From the NCBI GenBank assembly GCA_965279085.1, contig OZ257149.1, positions 2,294,001-2,358,000 of the forward strand: a stretch of DNA of 64,000 bases. The letters are read 5' to 3'. This DNA comes from UBA7672 sp965279085 (GTDB lineage: Bacteria > Pseudomonadota > Alphaproteobacteria > Caulobacterales > Hyphomonadaceae). Shown piece by piece: positions 7,697 through 18,487 of this stretch (its first letter is position 1; every line of letters begins with the position of its first letter). A program made the translations under genes and the position numbers. The notes under the pieces were generated by a model, which saw nothing but the letters and a program-made list of their open reading frames with translations, was not told the DNA's origin and searched no databases.

Positions 7697-9718
7697 CTAC
7701 TGGCCGCCGCTCTTGGCCGGAGCAGGCGTCGCCGCCGCAGCCGGGGCCGGAGCAGCAGCCGGGCGCTGCATCTGACGCATCATCTGCAGGACCTTGTCGA
7801 GCTCGGGCTGGTTGATGGCGCCGTCCTTGTCGGCGTCGGCCATGTCGAACATGCCGGGGCCGCCGGCGAGCTGGGCGAACTGGCCGCGGAGTTCGGCCTT
7901 CTGCAGCTTGCCGTCGATGTTGTCGTCCATCATGCCCATCAGACGCGTCTTGTTGAGCAGCTGGTCGTAGTTCGTCTGGTTCTTCGCCGTCTCGTCTTTC
8001 CAGCGATAGCGCAGCGAGGTGTAGAACATTTCCTCGAACGACTGGTCGCCCCACACGATCTTCTCGTTCGGGTTCGGGTTCGCCGGGTTCCGCTTCGAGT
8101 TGTCGTAGATGTAGGTCGCGATCAGTTTCGAGCCGGCCGGAACGTCGATCGGCTTGTCGAACTCGTACATACGCTGCCAGTTGAAGTCATAGAACGGGAC
8201 GTTGAGGATCGTCTCGCGTTTGCCATCCGGCGTCATCAGCTCGAGCTTCGAGTAGGTGCCGCGATAGTGGGCGTGCACGACGGCGGTGTGCAGGATCGCA
8301 TCCTTCGGGAAGTCGAAGTAGGCGATTTCCTTGTGGTTGCCGTCATTGGCCGGGATCTCGATGAACTGATCGACCAGCGGCATTTCCCGCATGATCAGGT
8401 CAGGCATCTCGCCGTCCTTGTAGAAGTAGAGGCCGATCTGCTCAGCCGAAACGGCTTCCTTGCCGAACGGCGTGTAGTGCATCTGGTAGCCGAACTGGCC
8501 GCCAGCGGGGACCCACGAGCCGATCTTCTCGGGCGCAACGGTCGATTCCATGCCGACGGTGTAGCCGCCAACCGCGCCGCCCCAGGCCTGCATGCCCTTG
8601 GTGGTCGAGCCTTCCGGGATCACGCCCGACAGGATGTGGTGGACGCCCTGGCGCTGCGAGACCTTGGCGGTCGCGGCGCGGAGCCATTTGCCCTCCTTGA
8701 GCGGGTTGGCGACGGTCGGGTACTGGTAATCGACATAACCCGTCGCCGGGATCGTGTATTTCGGAATGTCGACGACCAGGTCCGGCTTGCCGAGCGGCCA
8801 TTCCGGAGCGACGTGCTTCACCGAGGCCAGACGGTCCGCACCTTCGCCGCGCGGAGCGCCGGCTTCGATCCAGTTGATGAGCGTCTTGATCTCGGCCGAC
8901 GAGAGCGACTTGTCGTCCTTGAACTTGGCGACGTGCGGATCCGGATCCCACGGCGGCATGCGGTCGGTGCGGATCGCTTCACGCATCATCGGCGCGAACG
9001 TCTTGACCTTCTCGTAGCCATCGAAGCCGAACGGCGCGATGCCGCCTTCCTGGTGGCAGGCGACGCACTTCGCTTCGATGATCGGAGCGACCGTTTCGGA
9101 ATAGGAGATCTTTGCGAAGCCGGCCTTGGCGGCCGGGGCGCGATCCGGGAACGCGATGGTCGCGGCGGAGACGGCGGCCGTGGTCACGGCCGGGGGCTTG
9201 CCGGAGATGACAGCGTCGATCGCATCAGCCGAGAGCGGGCCGTGATAGGCGATCTTCCAGGTCTTCGGATCGACGACGAACGCTTCGGAGACTTTCGTCG
9301 CGCCGATCTGGCCGCCGACGAGTTGCAGGTCGTCCTGCAGGATCGGGGCGGTGATGCCGTTCTTCGCAGCGTCGGCGAGGATGGCGTCGCGCTTGTCGTT
9401 CGGGTTGGAGTTCACGAGCATGAACTCGACGCCCTTGGCCTGGTAGGCGGCCTGGAGCTTGGCCAGCTCGGGCGCCATCTTGGCGACTTCCGGGCTGTTG
9501 ACGCCGTGCATGACCATCACGACCGCCGAAGCATCCTTCATGCGGTAGAGTTCGAGGGCGCGGCCCTCAGCCGTCACGAGACGGAAATTGTCGACGCGAG
9601 CCGGCAGTTCAGCCGTGATCGCCGCGTCGTTGCTGGCGACCGGGCCCTGCTGGGCGCAGCTGGCTGCCCCAATGGCAAGCACAAGTCCAATTGCAGTGAG
9701 AGTAAGGTGACGGGACAT
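7697..9718 (-). CDS. lipoprotein with redoxin, cytochrome c, copper type II monooxygenase-like and EF-hand segments
   Basis: 673 residues from ATG 9718; GGAGGAG lies 8 bases upstream and a lipoprotein signal follows (Cys21). A longer start at 9805 is unlikely. Order of parts: an AhpC/TSA-like redoxin fold at about 41-165; a c-type heme site CVACH at 218-222, with GGIAPFGFDGY and RMPPWDPDP after it as in bacterial cytochrome-monooxygenase fusions; a region resembling peptidylglycine/dopamine monooxygenases with His360-His361, His414 (QMHYTP), His482-x-His484 (VHAHYRG) and Met517; then two canonical EF-hand loops (DDNIDGKLQKAE, DADKDGAINQPE) at about 598-639 and a Pro/Ala tail. The redoxin has no cysteine where the active CxxC is expected. 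Probably a periplasmic, membrane-anchored redox protein; substrate unknown. A paralogue starts at 62695. Confidence 0.8.
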   Translation of the reverse strand: MSRHLTLTAIGLVLAIGAASCAQQGPVASNDAAITAELPARVDNFRLVTAEGRALELYRMKDASAVVMVMHGVNSPEVAKMAPELAKLQAAYQAKGVEFMLVNSNPNDKRDAILADAAKNGITAPILQDDLQLVGGQIGATKVSEAFVVDPKTWKIAYHGPLSADAIDAVISGKPPAVTTAAVSAATIAFPDRAPAAKAGFAKISYSETVAPIIEAKCVACHQEGGIAPFGFDGYEKVKTFAPMMREAIRTDRMPPWDPDPHVAKFKDDKSLSSAEIKTLINWIEAGAPRGEGADRLASVKHVAPEWPLGKPDLVVDIPKYTIPATGYVDYQYPTVANPLKEGKWLRAATAKVSQRQGVHHILSGVIPEGSTTKGMQAWGGAVGGYTVGMESTVAPEKIGSWVPAGGQFGYQMHYTPFGKEAVSAEQIGLYFYKDGEMPDLIMREMPLVDQFIEIPANDGNHKEIAYFDFPKDAILHTAVVHAHYRGTYSKLELMTPDGKRETILNVPFYDFNWQRMYEFDKPIDVPAGSKLIATYIYDNSKRNPANPNPNEKIVWGDQSFEEMFYTSLRYRWKDETAKNQTNYDQLLNKTRLMGMMDDNIDGKLQKAELRGQFAQLAGGPGMFDMADADKDGAINQPELDKVLQMMRQMQRPAAAPAPAAAATPAPAKSGGQ

Positions 9719-9860
9719 CGGGGAGGCTCCTCCGGCTCTTATCGGCGCGTGTGTACCCATCTTACGAGGGCCTGACAGCGTCAAGTATACGAAGGTCGTT
9801 CTCACCTAGATTTGTTAATGGCCGGTACCGTGCGGGCACAAAAACCACACCTAGCGGCGA

Positions 9861-11696
<1,836 letters not shown>

Positions 11697-11812
11697 ACGG
11701 CAACTCCGGAAAGCACGAAGCCGCCAGTTGAAGCCGTTCCCGGCACGGAATGGAACCCCCTGAAGGCCGCGTCCGGCATGACACCCCGTCGCATGGCCGC
11801 TAGGCTCGCCAG

Positions 11813-12292
11813 ATGAGCGACAAACCCGCCTTCCCTCCCGTTTCCTCCGACGCCGTCGCATGGGAGCCGTTCAAGCGCGGCAAGTTCGGCAGCCGCTTCA
11901 AACACCTGACGCAGGCCGTGATGGGGCCGGAGCGGAAGTGGCATGTCGGCGTCGCCATCGAGGAACTGCCGCCTGGCAAGCAGTCCTGCCCTTTCCACTT
12001 CCACATGCTGGAAGAGGAACACCTGCTGGTGCTGGAGGGCGAATGCACGCTTCGGCTGGGAGAAGAACGCCTCCGCTTCAAGGCGGGCGACTACGCCGTG
12101 TTTCCCGCCGGCGAAAAGACAGGACACTGCCTGGTCAACGAGACCGGCAGCGTCTGCAGATACGTCGTGATCGGCGAGAACAACCCCAACGAGTCCTGCG
12201 TCTATCCGGACTCGAACAAGGTTTCTAACCGCTGGCTGGGCGAACGTTACGACCGCTCAGCGCAGCGGGAGTATTGGGACGGGGAGGACTAG
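11813..12292 (+). CDS. cupin-domain protein
   Basis: 159 residues. The cupin core is visible: PFHFHMLEEEHLLVLEGECTL (motif 1, G(X)5HXH(X)3-4E-like) at about 61-82, and FKAGDYAVFPAGEKTGHCLVNE (motif 2 with PxGxxH) at about 90-112. Conserved His and Glu suggest metal binding in a small beta-barrel. The N-terminal segment (SDAVAWEPFKRGKFGSRFKH) matches a cupin subgroup often annotated as unknown. No substrate can be named. It is divergent from the ABC ATPase and ends in a 4-base overlap with the next, convergent gene. Confidence 0.8.
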   Translation: MSDKPAFPPVSSDAVAWEPFKRGKFGSRFKHLTQAVMGPERKWHVGVAIEELPPGKQSCPFHFHMLEEEHLLVLEGECTLRLGEERLRFKAGDYAVFPAGEKTGHCLVNETGSVCRYVVIGENNPNESCVYPDSNKVSNRWLGERYDRSAQREYWDGED

Positions 12293-12726
12293 GCTCCATC
12301 GCGGGACGTCTTTGCAAGCACGCCGCTTGCGATCACCGGAATGAGGTAGGTGATCAGCAGGACGGTGTTCGAGACGGCATTCAGCGCAAACCCCGTGGCG
12401 ACTGACAGCGCGCTGTCGACGCCGAACCAGACCAGCACGCCCAATGTCGCCAAGCGCCATACCGGTCCGGCCTCCGCGCCCAATCGGTGCGCCGCCATGA
12501 AGAGCGCCGCGAACGTGATGGCCCAGCCGAGGGTCACCGCTCCCATCAGCGCCACACTGAAGCGCAGATGCGGCGCCCAGTCAGGCGCCCCATGGCTGCC
12601 GAACGCGGTGAGCAACAGGTCGGCCGGAAAGCTCGTCGCCTCGATCCCCCCGCCCGCAAGCACCAGCCCGAAGGCCGCCACCGCCAGGCACCACACGTTC
12701 AACCAGCCCTTCCAGAACCCCGACAT
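12289..12726 (-). CDS. small four-helix membrane protein, function unknown
   Basis: 145 residues from ATG 12726, preceded by GGGAGAGAG. An upstream open frame to 13053 only shadows the bactofilin. Four hydrophobic stretches are apparent: at about 8-27, 46-70 (SVALMGAVTLGWAITFAALFMAA), 83-100 and 110-135 (NTVLLITYLIPVIASGVL). Conserved-looking features are few. No family is recognised. It is convergent with the cupin gene, the two stops sharing CTAG at 12289-12292. Confidence 0.7.
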   Translation of the reverse strand: MSGFWKGWLNVWCLAVAAFGLVLAGGGIEATSFPADLLLTAFGSHGAPDWAPHLRFSVALMGAVTLGWAITFAALFMAAHRLGAEAGPVWRLATLGVLVWFGVDSALSVATGFALNAVSNTVLLITYLIPVIASGVLAKTSRDGA

Positions 12727-12871
12727 TGTCTCTCTCCCTAGCGCGACGCCCGCAACAACCATAGCGGACCGACGCCAGACGCCAATTACCTGACGGGTAA
12801 TCAGCCCTGCGCGATTCCAGCTTGGGGCGCATCGGTTCGGCTCGCGCTCGGCCGAGGAGAGAGAAGACCCG

Positions 12872-13378
12872 TCAGGCCGCCTTCGCCGAGAAAGCCGGAG
12901 CGTCGGCCATGGCGTTGGCGTTGCGCTTCGAGGCGCCTTCGAACGTTGCGTCGGAGTCGATGCCCAGCGCGCCGTGCATGATGTCGCCGCGCACGACCGC
13001 GCCGGCGGCGAGCTGGACCTTCTGGCAGTAGATGCGGCCATCGACCGTGCCATGCACGATCACCGTGTCGGCGACGATGTCGCCGGTGACGACGCCGGTG
13101 GAGCGCACCGTGACCGAGGAAGCGCGGACGTTGCCGTCGATGCGGCCCGCGATGTGGAGCGCATCCGGCGTCACGATCGTGCCGGCCATCTCGACATTAA
13201 TCGAGATCACGGTGGCGTCGTTCGCCGGGGCAGGCATGCCGACGGGAAGCGGGGTTTCCTGCGGAGCGGCGGCGGGCGCCGTCTCGTCCGTCTTGCCCTT
13301 CGAGAAGTTCGTGACATGCTTCAGCATCGAGCGGCCAATGTCCGCGACGTTGCGCGGCTGCTCACCATCAAAACCCAT
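12872..13378 (-). CDS. bactofilin (polymer-forming cytoskeletal protein)
   Basis: 168 residues from ATG 13378, with AAGGTGAG 6 bases before it. A short variable head (DIGRSMLKHVTNFSKGK) and a Pro/Ala linker lead into the bactofilin beta-helix: TVISINVEMAGTIVTPDAL, HIAGRIDGNVRASSVTVRST, GVVTGDIVADTVIVHGTVDG and RIYCQKVQLAAGAVVRGDI. These right-handed beta-helices polymerise without nucleotide and scaffold local wall synthesis, for example at stalks or poles in Caulobacterales. The local neighbours give no further hint of its site of action. Confidence 0.88.
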   Translation of the reverse strand: MGFDGEQPRNVADIGRSMLKHVTNFSKGKTDETAPAAAPQETPLPVGMPAPANDATVISINVEMAGTIVTPDALHIAGRIDGNVRASSVTVRSTGVVTGDIVADTVIVHGTVDGRIYCQKVQLAAGAVVRGDIMHGALGIDSDATFEGASKRNANAMADAPAFSAKAA

Positions 13379-13489
13379 GTCTGTCTCACCTTGTTGTCCC
13401 AACCTCGCCACGACGGCGAGGGTTAATGACAACACTGCAAACGAGTGCCGATACATGCTTATAGCTCATATTGTGCGCCGCCCGACAGA

Positions 13490-15055
13490 TTAATGGCCGA
13501 ACGCTGCGCCGCGCACGCTGTCGTACACGGAATCAAACACGCGAAGCTGCGGATCGGCCGGCGTCTCCGTCGCACGAACGGTCTCGCCCAACACCAGCGC
13601 CTGTCCCCGCTCGCCGAAAGCAGGCCAGCGCTGAAGGCCTGCTCCGTTCGGATCGCCGTCGCGCGCGAAGTTCACCCAGTACGATGCCATCGCGTCTGCA
13701 AGTTTCCGGTCGGCGCTGGTCCACGCCCAGGCCTCCTGATCGAGATGGTCGAACATGTACCAGAGCTCCGCAAAGTGAGACGGACCCCAGCCATGTCTCA
13801 CGGAGTCCGCCGGGAACGGAGGCGCATGGTCGAAGCGATAATAATACGCCGTCTGCTTCCCGAACTTCGCCTGCAGCCGCGCCCACGCCCACATGTCCCA
13901 GCCGAACCGCAGGTCACGCTCGAAGCTCGACCGCGCCGCCTTCGCCTCGGCATCCGTCGCATAGGGATAGGCCGTCACCAGCGGCGGCGGCAGGACGCCC
14001 CAGACGCGCTTGAGGTCCTCGGCATAGTTCTCGACTGTCACGCGCGATACATCGGCGAGCGAATTCCCCTCTTCCGCATTCGACCCCACCAGCACCGGAA
14101 CATCGCGCATCCTCCCCGCGACATAGGCTTCGTAAGGCGACAGCGGCAGCATGAGCGGCTCGATCACCGGATGGCTGATGCTGCCCGCTCTGCCACCCAT
14201 CAGCTTGTCGACCGCCAATCCGCGCAGCTGCGCCAGCGAGGTCGCGCCGACTGAAGCGGCATAGGCCACGCCGTCCTTCTCCGCCTGCCTCAGCTGATAA
14301 TTCGGAGCCAATTGCAGCGGCTCGAACACACCACCGCTCTGGCCGATGGCGCCGCTGAAGAGGCCCTCCGCCTGTGGCGATGCCATCAGCAAGCTGACTG
14401 ACATGCCGCCCGCAGACTGCCCCGCAATCGTCACACGCGCCGGATCACCTCCGAACGCGGCGATGTTCGCTTGAACCCAGCGCAACGCTGCGACCTGGTC
14501 CATCAGGGCGTAGTTACCCGATGTCGCCGCGCCGCTTTCCGCACTCAGCTCCGGATGCGCCAGAAAGCCCAGCGGGCCGAGGCGGTAGGCGATGGACACG
14601 AACACCACGCCGCGCTTTACCAACTGTGCGCCTGAATAGAGCGGCATCGCGGTTGAGCCATTGGTCCACCCGCCGCCGTGTATCCAGACTATAACTGGCA
14701 GCTTCTCGCCCTGGCGCTCAACCGGCGACCACACGTTGAGATAGAGACAGTCCTCGCTGGTGACGGGCGGCGTCTCCCCCGGCATCGACACGCCGGTCTG
14801 GGGACAGGCCGGTGCGAAGACCGTCGCTTGCCGAACACCATTCCATCGCTGAGCGGGTGCGGGCGGCGCCCAGCGCCGCTGACCGGTTGGCGCCGCCGCA
14901 TAAGGCAGGCCCAGCCAGGCCGTCACGCCATTTGTTGTCGATCCCTCGACCGCGCCGCTTGCCGTCGAAACGGCAGTCAACGATGCAGGCGATCCGCCCC
15001 CCACGCATGCAACAAGAAACAGCGCGGCAGCGAGCGCGAACACGCGCGCGGTCAA
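13490..15055 (-). CDS. type B carboxylesterase lipoprotein
   Basis: 521 residues, the usual length for carboxylesterase/para-nitrobenzyl esterase family members. It has a lipoprotein signal (FALAAALFLVAC), so it is exported. The motif EDCLYLNVWSP, the oxyanion-hole segment WIHGGGWTNGS and the nucleophile elbow GQSAGGMSVS are clear; the Glu and the catalytic His (HGWGPSHFAELWYMF) fit further on. It hydrolyses an unknown carboxylic ester. The start is TTG, overlapping the upstream gene's TGA by 4 bases (TTGA), so the two are probably translationally coupled. A GTG three codons later is an alternative. Confidence 0.85.
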   Translation of the reverse strand: MTARVFALAAALFLVACVGGGSPASLTAVSTASGAVEGSTTNGVTAWLGLPYAAAPTGQRRWAPPAPAQRWNGVRQATVFAPACPQTGVSMPGETPPVTSEDCLYLNVWSPVERQGEKLPVIVWIHGGGWTNGSTAMPLYSGAQLVKRGVVFVSIAYRLGPLGFLAHPELSAESGAATSGNYALMDQVAALRWVQANIAAFGGDPARVTIAGQSAGGMSVSLLMASPQAEGLFSGAIGQSGGVFEPLQLAPNYQLRQAEKDGVAYAASVGATSLAQLRGLAVDKLMGGRAGSISHPVIEPLMLPLSPYEAYVAGRMRDVPVLVGSNAEEGNSLADVSRVTVENYAEDLKRVWGVLPPPLVTAYPYATDAEAKAARSSFERDLRFGWDMWAWARLQAKFGKQTAYYYRFDHAPPFPADSVRHGWGPSHFAELWYMFDHLDQEAWAWTSADRKLADAMASYWVNFARDGDPNGAGLQRWPAFGERGQALVLGETVRATETPADPQLRVFDSVYDSVRGAAFGH

Positions 15056-15888
15056 GCGCCCGCACCCTTGTTGAGCAGCGGATCGATCTCACCAGCGAAC
15101 GGCATGGCCTTGGTGAATTCCCATGTGCCGGGGCCGATCATCTCTTTCGCCGCGGCGATCATCGCACTGGTGGCGACGGCGTGCATCATGCCGCCAGTGG
15201 AGATGCGCTTCACGCCGAGCGCGCCGACCTGCTCGACCGTCAGCGTTTCCTTGCGCGGGCCCTTCACGATGTTGAACGGCCGGTCGATGGAGCGGCACAT
15301 CTCACGCACTTCATCCGACGTGTTTAGGCCCGGTGCGAACAGCACGTCGGCGCCGGCTTCCTGGTAGGCCTGCATCCGCTTTATCGTGTCGGCTAGATCC
15401 TGCCGGCCATTGAGATAGTTCTCGGCGCGGGCGCACAGCATGAACTTGAACGGCAGCTTCTTCGCGGCTTCCGCCGCAGCACGGATGCGATCCGCTGCAG
15501 CCTCGATGGAATGGATCGGATTGGAGCGGTCGCCGGTGAAATCTTCGATCGAGCCGCCGACGAGGCCGGCCGCCGCGCCCTGGCGGATCGTCTCGGCGCA
15601 GTCTTCCGGCTTCGGCCCGAAGCCATCCTCCAGGTCGGCAGCCAGCGGAATGTCGATCATCGGCGCCATGGCGCGGATGTGGGCCATGACGTTCTCGCGG
15701 CCCGCATTGTAGTCGGGGAAGCCGATGGAGCGGGCATAGCCGGCGCTGGTGGTCGTCAGCGCCTTGAAGCCGAGACCGGCGAGAAGGCGGGCCGAACCCG
15801 GATCCCACGGGTTGGGGATCACGAACACGCCGGACGCCTTGTGCAGCGCTTCGAAGTCGGCGGCTTTTTCGGCCTGGGATCTGGCCAT
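15052..15888 (-). CDS. isocitrate lyase/PEP mutase superfamily protein
   Basis: 278 residues, an alpha/beta barrel of the ICL/PEP-mutase superfamily. Visible signatures are the N-terminal PNPWDPGSARLLAGLGFKAL, DLEDGFG (metal-binding acidic pair), GGSIEDFTGD, and KFMLCARAENYL where ICL carries the KKCGH-type loop. The family includes oxaloacetate decarboxylase-like, phosphonopyruvate hydrolase and 2-methylisocitrate lyase members. It lacks the true ICL KKCGH loop, so it is not a glyoxylate-shunt isocitrate lyase. The downstream esterase overlaps its stop, suggesting the pair acts on the same compound; the compound is unknown. Confidence 0.8.
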   Translation of the reverse strand: MARSQAEKAADFEALHKASGVFVIPNPWDPGSARLLAGLGFKALTTTSAGYARSIGFPDYNAGRENVMAHIRAMAPMIDIPLAADLEDGFGPKPEDCAETIRQGAAAGLVGGSIEDFTGDRSNPIHSIEAAADRIRAAAEAAKKLPFKFMLCARAENYLNGRQDLADTIKRMQAYQEAGADVLFAPGLNTSDEVREMCRSIDRPFNIVKGPRKETLTVEQVGALGVKRISTGGMMHAVATSAMIAAAKEMIGPGTWEFTKAMPFAGEIDPLLNKGAGA

Positions 15889-16039
15889 GGGGAGGTCCTC
15901 CGTTTCTCGTTGCGCCTACTCTAGCGGCGCCTCGTGCTTTCGTCTGACGAATTTTCGTCGATACCCACGTCATGGCGCCGGCACGGCTTTACGCCGCCGC
16001 GCGGCCAGCGCATCACACCAGCAACGTGGGAGGAATTCG

Positions 16040-17311
16040 ATGCGTGTACTCGTTCTGGCAGGCTTGATGGCGGCCGCCGCGCCGGCTGCGCTGGCGCAGA
16101 ACGTCTATGTCACGGCTGACCGCATGCTCGACGTGATGACGGGGCGGATGGTCCAGCAGCCCGCCATCATCATCCAGGACGGCGTCATCACGCAGGTCGG
16201 CACGCGCAACAGCTTGCAGGTGCCATCCGCCGCCGAGGTGGTGGAGCTTCCGGGCGTCACCCTGCTGCCCGGCCTGATCGACATGCACGTGCACATCGAC
16301 GCCGACCCGACGCTCGGCGGTTTCACCGGCATCGGCCTGCCGGACGCCTACTCCGCCATCGTCTCGGTGCCGAACGCGAAGGCGACGCTTGAGGCCGGCT
16401 TCACCACCATTCGCAATGTCGGGTCGGGCAACTGGGACGACGTCGCGCTGAAGGCGGCGATCGAAGCCGGCAAGGTCGTCGGCCCGCGCATCGTGCCGGC
16501 CGGCTATTCCTTCGGCGCCACGGGCGGCCATTGCGACTACACCGGTCTTGCCCCCTCATTTGACGCCAAGAGCCCGTACAACGCCGACAGTCCGGATGAA
16601 GGCCGCAAGCGCGTTCGCGAAATCCGCAAGTACGGCGCCGAGGTGATCAAGATCTGCGCGACCGGCGGCGTGTTCTCGCACAACACCGAGCCGGGCCAGC
16701 AGCAGCTGACGCTCGCGGAGATGAAGGCCATCGCCGAGGAAGCGCACATGTGGGGCCTGAAGGTCGCAGCCCACGCGCACGGCGCCAGCGGCATCCGCGA
16801 CGCGGCGCTCGCCGGTATCGACACCATCGAGCACGCGAGCCTCGTCGACGACGAAGGCATAGCCGCGGCGAAGAAGATGGGTACTTACTTCTCGATGGAC
16901 ATCTACAACACCGCCTACACGCAGGCCGAGGGTGCGAAGAACGGCGTGATGGACGACAATCTCCGCAAGGACCGCGAGATCGCGGAGATCCAGCGCCAGA
17001 ATTTCGGCAAGGCGCTGAAGGCCGGCGTGAAGATGGTCTACGGCACGGATTCGGGCGTCTATCCGCACGGCGACAACGGCAAGCAGTTCGCGATCATGAC
17101 ACGCTATGGTGCAACACCGCTGCAGGCGATCCAGACGGCCACAATCAACGCCGCCGATGCGCTCGGGCAGAAGGACAAGGTCGGCGTCATCAAGCCCGGC
17201 GCGTGGGGCGATCTCGTCGGCGTAAAGGGCGACCCCACGCAGGACATCCGCCTGCTGGAAACGCCTGCCTTCGTCATGAAGGGTGGTGTGACTTACGTCG
17301 GCGGCGAGTAG
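16040..17311 (+). CDS. secreted amidohydrolase (imidazolonepropionase-like)
   Basis: 423 residues with a cleavable signal (MRVLVLAGLMAAAAPAALAQ). GGAGG before ATG 16040 fixes the start. The amidohydrolase metal site is present: LIDMHVHID, EVIKICATGGV where the lysine lies, VAAHAHGASGIR (His), DTIEHASLVD (His) and VYGTDSGVYPHG (Asp). Close relatives are Xaa-Pro/Xaa-Arg dipeptidases and related exported imidazolonepropionase-like amidohydrolases. The likely job is hydrolysis of a peptide-like or cyclic amide nutrient in the periplasm. The substrate is not determinable from sequence. Confidence 0.87.
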   Translation: MRVLVLAGLMAAAAPAALAQNVYVTADRMLDVMTGRMVQQPAIIIQDGVITQVGTRNSLQVPSAAEVVELPGVTLLPGLIDMHVHIDADPTLGGFTGIGLPDAYSAIVSVPNAKATLEAGFTTIRNVGSGNWDDVALKAAIEAGKVVGPRIVPAGYSFGATGGHCDYTGLAPSFDAKSPYNADSPDEGRKRVREIRKYGAEVIKICATGGVFSHNTEPGQQQLTLAEMKAIAEEAHMWGLKVAAHAHGASGIRDAALAGIDTIEHASLVDDEGIAAAKKMGTYFSMDIYNTAYTQAEGAKNGVMDDNLRKDREIAEIQRQNFGKALKAGVKMVYGTDSGVYPHGDNGKQFAIMTRYGATPLQAIQTATINAADALGQKDKVGVIKPGAWGDLVGVKGDPTQDIRLLETPAFVMKGGVTYVGGE

Positions 17312-17323
17312 CACTAACGCCAG

Positions 17324-18172
17324 CTACACCTCAACCAGCAACGCCGTCGCATCGTCGCTCGTCTTGAAGCGGCCGATCTTTGCGTCGTCTTCGGGCGAGG
17401 CTTCCATGCCGCGCAGCTCGTTCATCAGCGTGCCGAGGCCTTTCGCGTTCACCGCATCGATCAGCTCGGCGTCGGTGTAGCGGGCGTAAGGGCTGACCAG
17501 CCGATAGAAGCCGTCCGTCATGATCAGCGCGCGCGTGCCTGCGGGCGCCGCCGTGGTCTGGTGGACGATGTGTGCAGCGGCTTCGGGCTGGACGCCGAAG
17601 ACCCAGTAACCGTTGGACGTATTGTGGATCGCGCGAACATCCTGCAGCCATTTCAACCGCTCTTCCGGCGTCATCGCCATGACCTTTAGCGCGCGCTTCT
17701 GCTCGTCCGCAGGCTTGCCCGCCTCGCCAAAGACAGTCACCTGCCCGTCCGGCGTGCGCACGATGGCGATCGAGTCGCCCAGCGTTGCGCCTTCGAGCAC
17801 GTCCTTGCGCGCACGCACCCAGGTCGCGGCGGCGGTGGGATAGCTCGAGAGCGGTGCATCCTTCAGCGGGATCTTCACCTCACGCTCGACCGCCGCGCGC
17901 AGCTTGGGCAGCAGGCGCGCAAACCACGCCTGCGGAATCTCGCGCGGGTCGGCCGGGTTCGACGTGATCTCCGCAGCGAAGATTTCGGCATAGCGCGCCG
18001 CGTCGCTCTCGGCGGCGGAAAATATGCGCACCGGGCCGACATCGGTTGCGCCATCGATCACACAGGCCCATCCGCCCGCTTCGTCGAACGCATAGCGATC
18101 GTCGCCCGTGCCGGTCTTCATGCCCCCGCCCAGCTTCGAGCCGGGGAAGGAAATCGAGTCGATGAGTTTCAT
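17324..18172 (-). CDS. PP2C-like serine/threonine phosphatase-domain protein
   Basis: 282 residues. PP2C-type blocks can be seen in order: TGDDRYAFDE and WACVIDGATDVG (metal-binding Asp pair), ATLGDSIAIVR, RALIMTDGFYRLVSPY (DGxxD/E-like) and a C-terminal TSDDATALLVEV. It is diverged from the SpoIIE/PP2C consensus and is probably cytosolic. Neighbours give no kinase partner. It could equally be a non-catalytic PP2C-fold protein. It is convergent with the amidohydrolase, 12 bases away. Confidence 0.65.
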   Translation of the reverse strand: MKLIDSISFPGSKLGGGMKTGTGDDRYAFDEAGGWACVIDGATDVGPVRIFSAAESDAARYAEIFAAEITSNPADPREIPQAWFARLLPKLRAAVEREVKIPLKDAPLSSYPTAAATWVRARKDVLEGATLGDSIAIVRTPDGQVTVFGEAGKPADEQKRALKVMAMTPEERLKWLQDVRAIHNTSNGYWVFGVQPEAAAHIVHQTTAAPAGTRALIMTDGFYRLVSPYARYTDAELIDAVNAKGLGTLMNELRGMEASPEDDAKIGRFKTSDDATALLVEV

Positions 18173-18210
18173 GCACGAAGCTCCGGAGCTCGAGCGCGCT
18201 TCCTAGAGCC

Positions 18211-18423
18211 TCACGCCGCCTTTGGCTTCAGGGCTGCGGAAAAATCCGCGAGCGTCTGGATGTAGTCGCCGCTTTCGCGCAGGCGCTGGACGTAGAGTTC
18301 AAGGATCTGCCGCGCGGCGACGCCGGCCTCTAGGCCGCACTTCTCCGCCTCTTCCGAGAAGAGTTTCTTCGACTCAGGATCGAGCCGGACGGTGAGCGGC
18401 TGGCGATTTGCGGTCTTCGACAT
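18211..18423 (-). CDS. small ribbon-helix-helix-like protein
   Basis: 70 residues. The beta-strand-like start RQPLTVRLDPESKKLFSEEAEKCGL followed by EAGVAARQILELYVQRLRE fits the ribbon-helix-helix (CopG/Arc/MetJ) pattern of one strand and two helices. Such dimers bind short DNA repeats. The short C-terminal tail (LADFSAALKPKAA) is extra. It is transcribed divergently from another RHH-like gene across a 92-base gap with clustered CATTG/CAATG motifs. No strong Shine-Dalgarno sequence is seen. It is not an evident antitoxin, since no toxin gene is adjacent. Confidence 0.6.
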   Translation of the reverse strand: MSKTANRQPLTVRLDPESKKLFSEEAEKCGLEAGVAARQILELYVQRLRESGDYIQTLADFSAALKPKAA

Positions 18424-18487
18424 CGTCTGATTCCATCAGCAGCTATCGGGAGCCCCCCGACGCCTGTAGCGAGAATCAGCTTGAATG

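Noticed and set aside
7625..9775. 716-codon plus-strand frame opposite the redoxin/cytochrome gene
   Set aside because: Composition is typical of an antisense shadow in GC-rich DNA and the minus strand has CxxCH, EF-hands and a terminator.
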